60,000 nucleotides of DNA from Owenia fusiformis (GCA_903813345.2 CAIIXF020000001.1:51293885-51353884); one strand, 5' to 3'. Shown: positions 43,291 through 57,335, numbered from the stretch's first letter. Made by a program: numbers and translations. The notes: generated by a model from the letters alone, not told the origin.

Positions 43291-44187
43291 TAAATAGCAT
43301 ATACAACCATTTACAAATGATACTTATACTTGTACATATAAGCAATGTTTCTTCTACCAAGTACATATAATAGAAAACATAAAAACAAGCCACAATAAGT
43401 ATGCAATGTTCTGTTGCATTTGTATTAAATATAATCTTTTCCATCAACATTTACATTATAATAGGCACACACATAAGGAGAGGAGAGGGGATGAAAACAT
43501 CAATGTTATTCATGAAATTAATTTAAAGAAGGCTGAATGCCTCTCTCACTGTTCATCAAGCCGAATTGAACATTGAACTATTCAATGTTTAATATTTTCT
43601 CATGATATTTCAACAAAACTTGGATTTCCTCAAAAGACTCATTGTTATTTGATCCCTCACCTTGGAACATGTTATGGACCTTTAAAATGTTCTTTGCATG
43701 TCGTGATCTGAGAGGCTTTGAAAACCGCCAATTTCTTGTTCATGAATCAAATTGTTTACACTATTTTATAATGCAAGTTCTAAACCACATCAAAACATGT
43801 ATAAAAATATGTACATTCACATGATGATAACATAAAAGTTTTGGATTTGATCACAGATATATTAAATATATCTTTCTTACAATTAGAAACGTTTAGAAAA
43901 TAAATCATTTTCTCCATTTGAAAACATTCTACAAAATTAAAAATAAATGTTTGGATGAAAGACATGAAAGAACAATAGCTGAGCTGATAGTCAGGAAATG
44001 TTAAACATATTGAAACATAACGAATTATCTATTTTCCACTCAAATACCTAAAACCAGTTGGATATCTTTGCTAATACTGGTAGAGATGCGTAAGGATGAT
44101 TAAGGTCCTGCATGACATGATTGCATTGAGAACTTGGTAATAACTATAACTTTTGAATATATTGATCCAGTACAGAATATACTGTTC

Positions 44188-44317
44188 CAGTAAAACCTGT
44201 TTGTCTGAACACCTCTCTAATTTGAACAATTCATTCCAGTGTCAAATGACTGGCTTTTGTTAATAAACACTTTGGTGTTCCAAATGTATTGATGTTCAGA
44301 TAAGACAAGTTTTACTG
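44188..44317. mobile_element. 130-bp MITE with CAGTAAAACC ends
   Basis: CAGTAAAACCTGTTTGTCTG on the left is inverted with mismatches on the right (CAGATAAGACAAGTTTTACTG). Non-coding. Confidence 0.6.
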
Positions 44318-46112
44318 TACTTATATATAAACTAATAGATATACAATTACATTGCCTGATTAATCTTAATTTTATGTTAGTCAAATTGTCATACATGATT
44401 GGTATAAGAATCAAAATAAACCTATATTTATAATTAAGACTCTCATATGTGTAAGGATATACCCTAGCTACTTTCTAGCCATCTTACACTTCTATATAAA
44501 ACAAAACCTAGGCTAGTGCTTTTCAGATTTTATCACAAATTAAGCGGTACAGACGTGGCTGCCACACAAGGTGTATGTATGTACAGTGAGTTATAAATCT
44601 AAGTCTACATAAGTCTTGCATGAGTCACCCATAGATTCTACCCTCTCCACTGTTAGAAGTCGATAAAAAGGGGGGGGGGGTAGACTCGATGCTGGACTAA
44701 CCTCATGTTTATTTCAATAAATGACTTGTTTGATTACACTGTACACATCTAAAAAGCTTTCAAAAACATGAACAGGTTCTAACATTATCAAATCAAAATG
44801 TCTCTTATCAGATATAACTATAGGCCTACATTGTCTTCTTCACTAGAGCACATTTCCCCCTCTATTTGGCTGCAATGTGTCACAAGAAAATGTGTCAATT
44901 TAACTTTTACAACTAATTTCTCATATCAAATTCCTATATAGATTTACAGTACTAGTCTCTACTTGATTAAATCAAAAATATCTGTTTCATTGGAAAAATA
45001 GATTTTCTGTTCATACTTTAAATTTCAAATAAAATTATCCAAAGGTAGAAAAGAATCACTGACTGTACATGTATTATATTAATATTACTTAACTAAAACA
45101 ATCCTCTTATTCTTAGTATGATATGCATGTCAGTTAAAGCAAGGAAAATTGCAGCTTATACTTTTTCTGTTCCCTGAAACCACAGATCATTTGTCGAAGA
45201 ACACATTAGACATTAGTAGCTGTGCATCAAAGCCAAATAATATCAAAACTTTCAATCGAGATGGAACTTCAAAGTGGAGTTAGTGAAAATTGTAAATAAA
45301 TAACCTTGACCTTAAGCATAACTGGGAATAGGACTTTTAGGGGAGTTAATAGAAATATGACTACACCTCTCCCAATTAGCCGTCATGCTACTATATACTT
45401 TAATGCTATATATTATTTCATTATAGGGGTGTATTCAAGCTAAATATATTGTCATATTCTTGGAAGTCAATGTCCAAATTGGCAAAAACTTGAAAAAGGC
45501 AAAGGCACTGTGCTTTGTGTCAAAGTAGCATGAAATCTGTCACTTTGTACATTTCAACATTGTTTTTTTGAGATGAGATACAAGAAAGTTTAAATACACA
45601 TAAGGGTGAGGTAAGCGTGGAGTTAGAAAATCTTCTTTAAGTTTTGCCATAAATATCTTTTCCACATGATTACATGAACACATTTGGAGAATGAAGTTCA
45701 GAGTCTATGAGATGAATGTTCTACGAAATCTTCCAGACAACTCTCACTGCCTCTAATAATTGTTCATCCCATTTTGGGATTGTTAATTTAATGAAAAAGT
45801 CTTGTAAGGCAAATGTGATTGTCCTATGTCCCTCAGTATATGATTCATATTCCGAAATTCAGTGCTGTCAGATTGATACATCCAATAAATCCTATAGAAG
45901 CCTGATAGCTTCTATGCATGTGTCTTGAGCTTGTTTCTTAAATAAATACTAGTCTATTATCCAGCGAAATAAAAATATAGCCACCACATGCTGTATTATA
46001 TACAAAATTAGTATAAAAAGTACTGAAGATTTAAAATAACTGGACCATCGTCACATACAACAATGGATTATGATGAGTGTTGGTTAGAGAAAGAAAGCTT
46101 CTAAATAAGGCT

Positions 46113-49100
46113 CTAGATAGCAGTTTTCTCTACCATAGGAACTGATTCAGGTTGTTCAAGTTCACCATCTGGCTGGTCAGTGCCAGCTTTCTTTTTCTGC
46201 AAGCGGGCAATGGCCTCGCTACTGTTCTTCACAAACTTCTGTAAATGACAAAGTGAAAAAGGATTGTAATAAATAAAACAAGGCATAACTAAACAACATG
46301 TCACCACCTGCCATTTGATACAGATGCCAATGGGCATTTGTGGTGGTGACATAACAGTAGTGAAAGAAGAATTAATATTGCTAAAGTTTTAACAACCCTT
46401 CCCCCTTTAACTGAATTCAAAAAGTTACTTTTCTTCTAAATTGCTCAGGTCAGATCTCAAGGATAATATAGATTTATAGTTACATAACGTGTATATTAAA
46501 GGGAGACTGAAACCAACACGGTTCAGACCTCTGTGATGGCGATTGTCAAACCTGAGTCCAACCCCTACATGGATGCTAAAACGTATGCATTTCATAAGAC
46601 ACATTGATAACTAGCTCAGTCCCTTTATTCACCCCCAAAATGCAATCTGATTTTCGACGCCGTTTCGGTGCCGGAACAGCGCCGAATTTTTTCGATGCCG
46701 AAATAGACATACTTTTCTATAACTATACCTACCATAAGAGACTGGCTCATAAAGTACTCTTTGCCTTCTGTGCCATCATTCATCTGGCAATCCTCACAGA
46801 AACACAACAGCAAACTGTCAATCACCATCTGTAAAATACATGGAGTACAATAATGTTAATTGTTTATATGGTCTCACGTGTGTTCTAAATTCTACATTTA
46901 ATAAAGTTCACTTACAGCAAGGGTTATTTCATCAATTATGTGTGTGAAGTCTTTTTTTGGTGGAAAAAAAACTGCACCTCCAAAGAGTTTATAAAGTATC
47001 AAGGGTGGGTGGTCAAGCATGTAAAATTTACTAAAAAAAATTGAACAACTTAATGTTAGGAATCTTTTCATGATTTGCTCAGATTGGCAATGTTAACACC
47101 AGTAAAATGGTATTGACTCCATTTGCATGAATCCATTTGTCTTTCCAAAGTCTTACCTCATATACTGATAGGAAACAGTGGGCAATGAAGTAGGCAAAGA
47201 CACACACCAGGAGGACTGGTATAGCGTAGTAATTCAGATCTTCTCTTGTCTGAAAATAAATCATCCAAAATAAATGAACAATAAAACAAGGTTTTATTCA
47301 TTTGACAGTGACAGGTACTTTGATTGAGCTGATGATAATTTTCAATTGTCACAAGAAAAAGTTAAAAATTTTGGAAGGTTCATCATTTCCATTGTCTAAC
47401 CTTAAACCAGATCATTCCTATTGCACATGTGGCAGCCATTACAGCTATCTTGCCGAGAAACAGTACAAAATCTCCCACACTGTTGATTGCAGCCACACGT
47501 AGAACGTTGGACACTAGAGTTGTAAATGCCTGCAAATATAAATACATTTACCTCTAAATAGGTTGATCAAATCAAATTGGCCACATGAAGAGTATAGATG
47601 AATGTGTTTTCCATCTCTGTTTATTTTACTGTCCACAGTTTTAAATATTGTATGGGGGTGGGGGGTTTGTCCATTCTCATCCTTCTGACTGACTACATGC
47701 TTTTAGATGTTTCTTATTCTAGTGTTTTGTAATATACACCTATACTGGTCTTTACCCGAATGGCACTGTTCTTAGATATTTGTCAAATTTATATGTTATA
47801 TCAACATCCCTACCTTCTTAGCTGCAGAACAGAAGTTTGTGCCTTCTATGGCAATGACAGTATATGCGTTCTGGTTGAGATACTTGAGGCACTTCTCCAA
47901 ACACCAGAGACAGCATATACAACACTTCATACAGAACTCAGCACACTTGTTTGTCTTACCCTTCAACCTGCAATACAACAACAAGGCATTAACTTGAGAA
48001 AATGTCACCACTTACTGAAATACCTAAAATACCGTTATCAATTCATTAAAATAAAATAAAAATAACTTTTTTATGCAAAATACCACAATCAGCATATACT
48101 TGAAGTTGATAAGACTCACTTTTGTTGCATCCACATGAGAATATAACGTGGCAGCTTCACCAATGTGATTATGAATGCTCCAAATGCAGTTGATCCAAGA
48201 TGGTGGCTGATAAGACGACATATCGATTTACCCATAGTACAGCTCAGTTTCTTCTTGTCCCTACATATAAGGTAACACATTGAACACAACTTTTCAGTAG
48301 GCCAAAGCTAGCAGGCAACACTATGTCCATGTGTGCCTGCCTTTGATTTTGCAGGATGGCTTCTAATGAAATTTTGACAGCATTGCAAAAGGCATTTTAT
48401 TATTAATGTATTGCTATAATAGGACTATCACAGTAGTATTTTATTTTGGTTACAATTATAATTTGGATAGATTCAAAACTTTCCATCTTGTTTTAAACGC
48501 ATTCGCAACTGTGAGGGTTTTCAACGCCAAAGAATTTTGTCCATCCATCCAACTAAATATCAATATCACGAAACCAACACTATTGACATTAGTGTCAGAA
48601 TCTGGCAGTTTCAGAGATAAATATACATGAATAAAACTCCAAACATAAAAATATGGAATCCTGCCCTACCTTGTGAAGAACCATGTGGCGACAGCTCCAG
48701 CTATTGCCATCTGCTGATTGGCCAGAATAAACTCGCTAGTCCATATCAATCCCACTACATGGTACCACCACATGTAGCGCACTGGGGCACGCTCATTGTA
48801 CTTGATGAATCCAGTTTCCTGGTCTTGGTAAGGATCACCTGTAAAATTTTGGTTGGAATACTATTTTTAATTCATGAAGATTCATGAAGCAGTGACATTC
48901 CCATGTGAAATTACACCTTCATATTTAGGTTTCAATTACTAGTATAGTTTAGTGAGCTTACCAATTTTTACTGAGGTTTTTCAAAAAAGGGTTCTCAGGC
49001 GTGTCACAAATGGATTTAATATTAAACATCAAGAGGTATTGGTTACCAGGATATAATTTATTTTCCTAAACAGCACATTATGCCTACCTGCAGTTGAAAG

Positions 49101-52100
49101 ATAAGCGAGGACAATCCCCCAGTAGATGAAGAAAATGAAAAGGGCAATGAAGGTCCAGATGGGCTGTATGAGGATCAGGGGCATTGAGGCAATACATTTG
49201 CCAGCCTCATGGAAGAGAGCCACAGTTAGAGCTATTCTCTTCCTCATCACAAGAATTATCAGAAGCAAAATAAGCTGCAAATAGATCATATAGAGCAAAT
49301 AGAAACAGCATCATAACATATGCACATTATTGAGGAAAATATTGATTTTAAAAACACACAAAAATTTCCCAATATTGCAACCCATCAAGAATGAAACAAA
49401 AACCAATACAATTGCTTTACTGTAAATTATTGACACAATTATTGATTCAATAATAAACAATTCAATAAAAAACAACATCTGAATAAAGGATACGTCATTC
49501 ATTGTGATACAAATTAATATTTTTGGGCTCTCAGAAGAAAAGATGTTGAGGTTTAATAATATGTGATTGATTTGGTTTTTCAGATTTTACAATTTCGATA
49601 ATTTTTAAGTCAATATCCAGACCAAGCTTATCTGCCTCTTGTGGCTCATCTGACTCTTGCCTAACTACACCTCCAGACCTTATGGACCCTCACAAGAGGC
49701 TACTTACAGTTAGAACTGTTGCGATAATAGAATAGATGAGGAATAAGATCTCATTCTCCACTTCAATCCTAAGTATGGGAATGGTTGTCTTTTCCGCCTC
49801 ATTCATCTGAGAGTGGTAGCCATAGAATGTCCACCAGAGAACCCCACAACAGGCTAAAGACAGAAGAGAACATGCACGTTAAGCATATCATAAAGGTGGG
49901 TGTTTTTCACAGGGATCAAGTGGAAACAAAGACATTATGTGGTAGCCTTAAACAAGGCTTTTAAATGTATATTCATCTTTATATCTAGAAAGAAAAGGAC
50001 CTATGACATGAATATATCATTGATTTTACTATGGCAGTGAACTCCCCAGCATTGGAGCAACTGGTTGATGGATCCTATTGAAATTAATTGCCTTTTAAAT
50101 ATCTATTGCATTATGATAAGATCACTGCATATTTTATGTCACTTCTCACCTATGCTAGCCACAATGGACAGGGCAAGTATAAACCAGACCACACAGGCAG
50201 CAATGTATCGGATCAACAAGACCATCAAAAAGGCAAGCACTGTAAGAGAAACACATGTATCTGATATAACAAAGAAACCAGACCTTACACACATGCAGTT
50301 ATGCTAAGAATTTCACTCTTATCATGCATATTTTAAACATTTTTCCTATATCTGAAAAACTAGAATTTTTTGCATTTTTAAAAATCATGCCGAATGGCTT
50401 ATTTATCTTAATCTCCTTATTTACTTCATGTATAATGTCTTCACATGTGTCCATAATCATTTCAAACATTTTAAATCACATAAGGCTACAGAAGAAAAAT
50501 ACAAAGGACTCAAAGCCCTGCGAAGCACAAGAAACGAATTAGAAATTCTTAAAAGTGTAATCATAAATATTTAAAAAAATGTTAATCAATTAGTGTGCTT
50601 TATAAGAATACTATTTTCTAAAATATTAATCCCTAAGCTAGAGAGGCACTGCTAATTTGTGACATACACATCTTCAAGTGAATTGGGCTGGATTGGAGAG
50701 GTAGAAAGTGGTGGGGTTGGGGAACTATACACTACTCAAATATAAATGTGCAATATCATTCAAACAATGTGATTTAATGTAAGGTTCTTACTTGTATAAA
50801 GTAATATACACAAATTAAAAAACATGATTGCTTACACGAAACCTTCAATAACTCCTTTTTCTAAAATTTAACAGATACATTTTTATGAGTGAGTTTATTC
50901 CATTAGTTCACAATAGTAAACAAACAAATAATTGCCAAAGTTTATAAAAACATATATTGGAACTTGTTCACAAAATTCATAATTAATTGTAATTTTAGTA
51001 CGACACCTACCACCCTTAATTACAATGTTAGTGGGGAGACTATCATTTTTCATAGCACCTGAGCCTGCACCGTACGTAGTCACAAATATACACAAATAAA
51101 CTACAAATGGTTGTTGCTCTTACTGTGTGCTTACACTTGATACAAAGGGTGATATATCACAAATAGCAACATGAGAAAACACAAATCAAACTCCTATAAA
51201 CCATAAAATGATAAAAAGGAAATATTATTTAAAAGTCTGTCATTTGATAGAAAGGTTGAAGTATGAGTGAGAAATAGGATATGAATGCATTGTTCTGATT
51301 GGTGAAGTTGATAATCGTTACATGAAAGAAACGGCAGCTTTTTGCAAATACTAATGTGATAAAAATTTTATAAGGTGAGTATAATATTTATTCAATGTGT
51401 TAACACCACTACTTTTCGATACTGACAATTATGTCACACAGGAGGGCATGTCTTGAAGATTTTTGAAATTAAAATTCATACTTTTATTCGTCCTTCACGA
51501 TGGAACATAAGAATGCCGTAAAAGTAAAATAAATTATATTTTGAGATATTTTCGAGAAACAGCATCCTGGCATAAGTAAAAAGCTGCTTTCTACTATTCA
51601 CAAACAGCGACACCTATCAGAGCAATGTATGAATAACAGGTGTACGTCCACAAACAACTGTGTATACATGTATATAGATAAGATATTCAGAAATAAGATG
51701 TTCACTTTTATCTAAGCAATTTATAATAATAATGAATCAAATGAATCTACAACGTGCTACAAAACACACAAAGGTGGACATGGAACCCATATTTGAAAAT
51801 ACAAATTTTACTCTAGAAATAAGTTCAAATAAGTTGAAATATGAACACTAATATTCAGATGTTCAATTCCATTTGAAATCAAAGTGTCAATAATTCTTAA
51901 AGGTACCAATACTGAGGCAGAAATGACATTTAAACAATAAGCTGTTGAACTTGTATCCCATGATAATGGCTATATACATGTATTTTTTGATGAGTGACCA
52001 TATTAATATTTCTCAAGACATATGCCAACCTTCATCAAAGACAGCATGACTTAATTACCCAATGCTATGACACACAATATCATCATCTCAGGCCAACTAG

Positions 52101-55100
52101 CCACCAAGTCTGCTAGGAGTGTGTGAAATGCGTCAAATTGATTCAAATAACCAAAGACGTCTTTTCCTATTTTCACGACATCGGAAGGGATGCAATAGTG
52201 CAGGATCGAAGTGCTATGATAGAAAAAAGTTTCAGCCAATGAAAAGTTATATCACATCTGCATCATATTTATGCATGGTGCACCTAGAGAACTAACTAGC
52301 GGGTGCATCGCATTATCTTGTAAAGGTCTGATGCATCAAATACAACCTTTCAAGGCCTGAAAAGGAGATTTATGCATAGGTATTAATTACAACGCCCAAA
52401 TGGAAGCCATAAAAATCATAGTGCTTCACCGATTACAAGCTAGCTGTAAAATGCAGTTTTATTAAGCTTATCATATAAAGTTGGTCCTCTGTATTATGTA
52501 GAATACAAAGAAAAAAAGCTCTGGAGAATAAAATAGATAAGAACTACCACACACATGGGCTTTCTCTCTCGAAAGTCCATGCTGCATGGTAGGTCTATTC
52601 CTTATTTTCCCAGTCCCAATTCTTTCGCTTCATATTTCCTGATAGCCTTCACCCAGCAGATACCTATGTGTGTGCACTACAATTTTTGATGGTGAAGCCT
52701 ACAGGATTGGGTTCTTACCAAGAGCCAACCCACATAGCGCTATCATCATGGGCCAGCTAGCAAACAGGTCATGTAATATGTTCTTGAAAATATCAGAGTC
52801 GTTTAGGAAGTTAATGAGAGCTTGCCCATAGCTCTCCACAAAATCCTTCAAGACTGCAGGTACACATCGGAACAACACATCATGGCTGTAGGAAAATATT
52901 TACAATTGTTTAAGCATATTTAAGAATACTGTTCAAATGTCCCTATTGGAGATGAAGATATATCCTTTGGGATAAATCCAATATCAAAACCTCCCAGTAT
53001 ACAACATTTACAGGCATTATATGTAATATGGAAAATGTCACCACCTACCATTTGTTGCTTCAAATTGACCTTTTTTCAAAATCATCTACAAGTTCCGAGA
53101 AGATTTGAAATTTCACCTTCAATGACCCTCTCAGGGATATGTTACAGACGCAACCAAAAAATGGAGACCAAAACAACCACCAAAATGTGGTGACATAATA
53201 AAACCATTTAATTAATCATGATTCTTTACTTAAATTTTAATTTGCATGCAGTAATTGTGATCATATGATACACATTCTGTACGTAGCAGATCAAAGCTAC
53301 TACCATAGTAAATAATCATTAAGATCTCATGAATACTGAAGTGGCATCAAAGGATAGAGAGTGGAAAATGTTGGAAGAAATCTTTTCAAAATCATGCCTT
53401 CTTACAATCCCAATTTAATATATGAATAAAAAAAATTTGTTCATGAACAATGGGATTTTCAACAATATTTAAAAAGTAATGTCAGGATTCTTGGATGTTT
53501 TATAAAACTAACAAGGAGTGCTGCAAAAGAATATTGTACTTTCTTTAAACGTTACTCAACGACATGTAGTCTCTATTATTCTTTGCTCCTTGTTTAATTG
53601 AACAAATTGAATTAATGTTCGTTTTACGACCTGGTCACATTTTATGTATGCCTTGCTTTCAAAGCAAAAATGAAATCAATAAAAATTAATTTTAAGTAAC
53701 TGTTTGCAAAAATACTGATTAAAATGGTTTGCTAAAGGGTGATGTCCACTGGACTTTAACATACAACCTTTCTATTGAACTATTTACAAATGATTCATGC
53801 GTTTACTTACCTCCTAAATACAGGCAAAACAGGGCATGGGCCTATTTTGTCTGTTGTGCTATTACGGTAATGCTCAATGGGGGTGTCATAGCTACAGAGG
53901 TTGGACTTTGATGACCGAGCAAAGTCGAAAAGTTCCAGTTTGGAATCCAGCTTCTTATCTGGGCATTTGTCTACACATATTTGTAGTGAGTTAAATGGAT
54001 CTTTAATATCCATGAAGAACACATATCTGAAAATAGGCAGAATTGCTTTAAAGGTTTTGTTCCCCTGTATAAACTTGGTAAGTCCAGTGTTCTCCCCAGC
54101 ATTTGTATTGTATTGTATCTTGGTTACCGCCATATTTGGCGAGCAATACCTAACTGGTATATTCTGTATTTTACGTATTTTACACTCGAGGATATAGCCA
54201 GAAACCCCTCCTTGGAGGAGCCCTGTGTTCTTTTCTGTGCACGGGTACATAAACATATAAGTACACACCACAGCAATTATACGAGTTGTGAACCACTCAG
54301 TCGAACAACCAGAATTACATAACGCACAAACAAACTTGTCTGAACCGGGAATCGAACCCGGGGCCAAGCGATGGTGTTGAATCCATTTGCACCCACTTGA
54401 AAATGGAAAATCATGAAAATTAGGCAGATTTTGACCAAAGTTGGTCTTAATGGTGAAAATAAGAATTTTGCACCCACTTAAGAAGATCCTTGGAAGATCA
54501 CTGATGTCAGTTACTGAGTAAGTTGTTCATACTTGGTGAACCATTTAATTGGTGATAGCTCATTGCCACGATCCATTCAAAAAACCTCATGCTGATCTCA
54601 CTGGGCTTGGCAATAACATGTTGTCTAGTTTAATTACATTGCATATAGAAATGAAACCTTCATGGCTTATGGTATATTCAGCCTAACATTTAGAATATTA
54701 GCAATATCAAACAGACTTGTTTTTTCAATAAGCAATCAGGTTAGAGAGGAATCTAAATACTTAATAAATGAAACTACAGTACAACCTACTTTTTGCCTGT
54801 CATGTCTAAGCCACTGAGAGAGATATTTCCAATCTTCTGATTGGGTCTGTCACATGTGTTCCCATAGCTGTCATAGCCATATAGCAGCCTAAAGCCATCC
54901 CCGTTCAATATTGAGAATGCTGCAATGTAGACCTGCAAGAAACACCAACATAACTTAACCAGGGGGCCATGAACATAAACTTTGTAAAGTTAAGAATTCG
55001 TAAAATTCATTGTTCTCTAACTGTGACATCATTATATCCATGGTAACAGCAATTGATTTACAAATTCGTAACTTTACGAAGTTTCTGTTAATGACAATAG

Positions 55101-57040
55101 TGTGGTTAGCATGAGCGAAAAGCTTTATCCTCCCCCAACATCATTCTTGAAGACTGGGCCTTGCTGAGATTATGAAAAGAAGGGAGATACCCTTGGACTA
55201 AGGATGCATCGACATCTCCATTTGTATCAATAATAAAGTTTTACATGAAAGGGCTGAGGACACTCTTAGTTCTCATTGAATGATATTATAAAATACAGAG
55301 TTTCTACTTGTTAAACTCCATTCATCCTTAATGCTTTTTGAACTTTTAAAAAACTTGCACTAATTTTCCTTTTGATAATCTCTAAATATTTTTTATATAT
55401 CCAATACGAGAAAACATTTGATTTATTTGATGTGGGAAAACTGGAAAGTGGAAATAAAGTATCCCATTTCATTTGCTATGGAGACCTCCATGGGAAAATA
55501 AGATAGGGTATGTTAAGTCATTAGATTATGTAAAATATGGTTTCATTGTGACAAATGGTAATCTGAAATCAAAATAAAAGATCACCTAAACATCGGAATC
55601 TTGAGATTTGTATTCACATTGACTCTATTGTCGTGCTTATTTACAACTTCTGTGTTATTGTATTGCTATTCACTCAAGCTTTGAGCTTGAACTGATAATT
55701 TGTGTGAATACAGGTATATATTGATCATCTTCCAACCAGACAACACATTATGCAATTTTGTTATGTACACATACATCAAATTCAATTACCAAAGTATGCT
55801 ATATAAATTCAACCCTTTCTAAGGACACATGTTACATCATCATAGTAACATTTCAGGACAACAGTTCGTAAGTTCAGTGATTCTTCTAATGTTGCAGAGG
55901 AATATTATACACAACAAGACTACATAAACAAAGAAATATTCTCTGATATAAAACTTGATTTTTAACTTTTCCATTTATTTAAATAAATGATTTCCAATAC
56001 TTACCATTCCGACCCAGAACAAGAAGAATATAACAAGAAATATAATATCTGTGCATCCTCTATTCTTAAGTGGATTTTTCTGTACAGGGGGACTTGACGG
56101 CTGAAATCATAAACAAAAAAATTAATGAGCACTTTAATTATAATTGCTCATGAGGAGAGGGGTATAAGAGAGCAAGTTTTGTTTTATAAATCATAATTTG
56201 TGATATTCGAGGTTTGTATTTTATTGGCCTCCCACTTTTGGATCTTCTGCTTACATAATACATATATATGTACATGTAAAGGGTGGGCAAAAACCCCCAG
56301 TTCTCAGTCTGGTGACTTTGGTTGTACAGGAAGCATACCTGGACCAGATATTCCTGCAACATTTTCCTACTGAGTGTGCTAGTGTTTAAATTATTAGGTA
56401 ATCAAAACACTGGAGCAAACTGATTTATATGATTGAAAACTTTAATAGTGCCGAAAGTTGCCATTCACTCTAGATTGGAACAGGATAGAAGTTCATTTTT
56501 CTCAAGTTTTATATGGAGAACCAGAAAAGCAGTTTTTGCTATAGGCTTTATCAAACAGCAAGGCTTTTACTTAAACATTGCCAGAAATTGATAAATTTTT
56601 TTTTTCATTTCCAGGGTAATTACTGTAGCTATTATTAAAAGAACAAAAATGAGCATTCCTAGTTAGAATGTTATTACAAATGTCACAGTATTTCAGCCCT
56701 GACTGGAAAAACATATAAAATAGACTTTCCACCCTAACTTTTTCTGGTAATCTACTGTTATTAATTATACTGGCCTGTAATATTTATATTACAGTAAAAA
56801 CAGTAGATTTTTTAAAAAACCTATCATTCTTTTACTGAAATCTCTCATAATTTTTCAAAATGTTCAATTAATTTCATCAATCACCCATATATCAATTCCC
56901 CATATAATATTGACAAGTTTATTACAATGATAATTTGAGTTGCACTTCTACTTTTTTCTTTTGGTCGTAGTTTCTAGCCTAAGAACATGGAGTGAACTTA
57001 CATTTTCATTTTTGGGGCTATCCCCACAGCACCCACACAT
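46113..57040 (-). CDS. SLC44A1: Choline transporter-like protein 1 (SLC44A1/CTL1 type)
   Basis: Multi-pass choline importer of plasma and organelle membranes. Coding exons: 57002-57040, 56005-56100, 54790-54932, 53811-54026, then either 52719-52885 or 52059-52213, then 50150-50239, 49708-49853, 49088-49274, 48670-48838, 48120-48260, 47814-47967, 47401-47529, 47157-47249, 46733-46828, 46113-46238 (stop TAG). All phases join: 663 residues with the first alternative exon, 659 with the second; human CTL1 is 657. Diagnostic CTL1 segments: [89 protein letters not shown] and [20 protein letters not shown]. The large loop after TM1 has paired cysteines and NxS/T sites (NIS, NST). The start is [11 protein letters not shown], a Cys-rich N-terminus like the vertebrate one. 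AACAGCAGGAGTCACC before the ATG follows an acceptor at 57060-57059, so a 5' UTR intron is likely. Confidence 0.96.
46298..46352. mobile_element. GTCACCACC mini-MITE, copy 2 (55 bp)
   Basis: ATGTCACCACCTGCCATTTG on the left and GTGGTGGTGACAT on the right. The shortest of three copies; an AAGGCAT word precedes it as in copy 1. It lies in the last SLC44A1 intron. Confidence 0.6.
52059..52213 (-). CDS. SLC44A1: SLC44A1 alternative exon 5b
   Basis: 155 bp; acceptor CTATCATAG and donor GTAATT. Encodes [20 protein letters not shown], then [20 protein letters not shown] and a TM2 start (MILCVIAL). Same phases as exon 5a (needs two bases upstream, leaves one). Joining 5a to 5b would break the frame, so the two should be mutually exclusive. 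It is four codons shorter than 5a and has a weaker donor. Confidence 0.88.
52719..52885 (-). CDS. SLC44A1: SLC44A1 alternative exon 5a
   Basis: 167 bp; acceptor CCTACAG and donor GTAAGA. Encodes [20 protein letters not shown], then LINFLNDSD and [16 protein letters not shown]: the end of the extracellular loop plus TM2. It begins with one base completing an AG-started codon and leaves one base (G). It is homologous to exon 5b. Confidence 0.9.
53035..53200. mobile_element. GTCACCACC mini-MITE, copy 3
   Basis: ATGTCACCACCTACCATTTG on the left and TGTGGTGGTGACATAA on the right. It lies in the SLC44A1 intron between exons 4 and 5a. Its interior differs from the other copies. Confidence 0.6.
54180..54390 (-). 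mobile_element. tRNA-derived SINE fragment
   Basis: On the - strand the segment at about 54335-54375 has a perfect tRNA T-arm (CCGGG-TTCGATT-CCCGG) containing a pol III B box, GGTTCGATTCC. It is preceded by AACACCATCGCTTGGCC and followed by about 150 bp of non-tRNA body ending near CTCGAG. No complete cloverleaf or A box can be drawn, so it is a truncated SINE rather than a working tRNA. It lies in the SLC44A1 intron between exons 3 and 4. Boundaries are approximate. Confidence 0.55.
54977..55084. repeat. Palindromic mini-element
   Basis: AAACTTTGTAAAGTTAAGAA (continuing TTCGTAAA) on the left is inverted with a few changes on the right. It is 108 bp and lies in the SLC44A1 intron between exons 2 and 3. 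Confidence 0.6.
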
Positions 57041-57244
57041 GGTGACTCCTGCTGTTCTGGAACAAAACGAACAAGAAATAAATGAACAAATGTCTAGCCT
57101 ATGACTTTGCTGGAATAGGAGTGAAGTAGTTTAGACTGTACTCCTGGTATTTTTTGCCAGCGATTTAATTACGCGCTTTTCGCGATTGTGGTAAAATCAC
57201 GAAAATTAATCTTCGCAAAATTGTCAATTAAATTACCAGGATTT

Positions 57245-57335
57245 GTAACACGATAACAATACCAAGGTCATGGCAGGATCCTTGCGAAACTTAAAACATG
57301 GTGACAGGCATAAGTCTTGCAATAGATAGCATGTG
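57245..57335. repeat. Solo end of the 28424-29488 family
   Basis: Shares GGTCATGGCAGGATCCTTGC, AACTTAAAACATGG and GTCTTGCAATAGATAGCATG with the right end of the element at 28424-29488, without the minisatellite or the second end. Confidence 0.75.

Larger units (their letters stand above)
38787..46112. other. Long intergenic region, no protein gene recognised
   Basis: Holds an old repeat split by a MITE (39560-40575), a promoter-like cluster (41524-41700), a GGCCATCTTG satellite-like element (42037-43290) and a small CAGTAAAACC MITE (44188-44317). About 38.8-39.5, 40.6-41.5 and 43.3-46.1 kb look like unique non-coding DNA apart from short homopolymers (a G run near 44670). An unfound first exon of the acyl-CoA synthetase gene may lie here. 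Confidence 0.6.

Noticed and set aside
50895-51095. A third alternative SLC44A1 exon
   Set aside because: A short open segment with weak borders lies between exons 5b and 6, but its sequence does not resemble exons 5a/5b and is not needed for the frame.
54335-54375. A working tRNA gene
   Set aside because: Only the T-arm region is intact. The acceptor, D and anticodon arms cannot be drawn, so a SINE fragment is the better reading.
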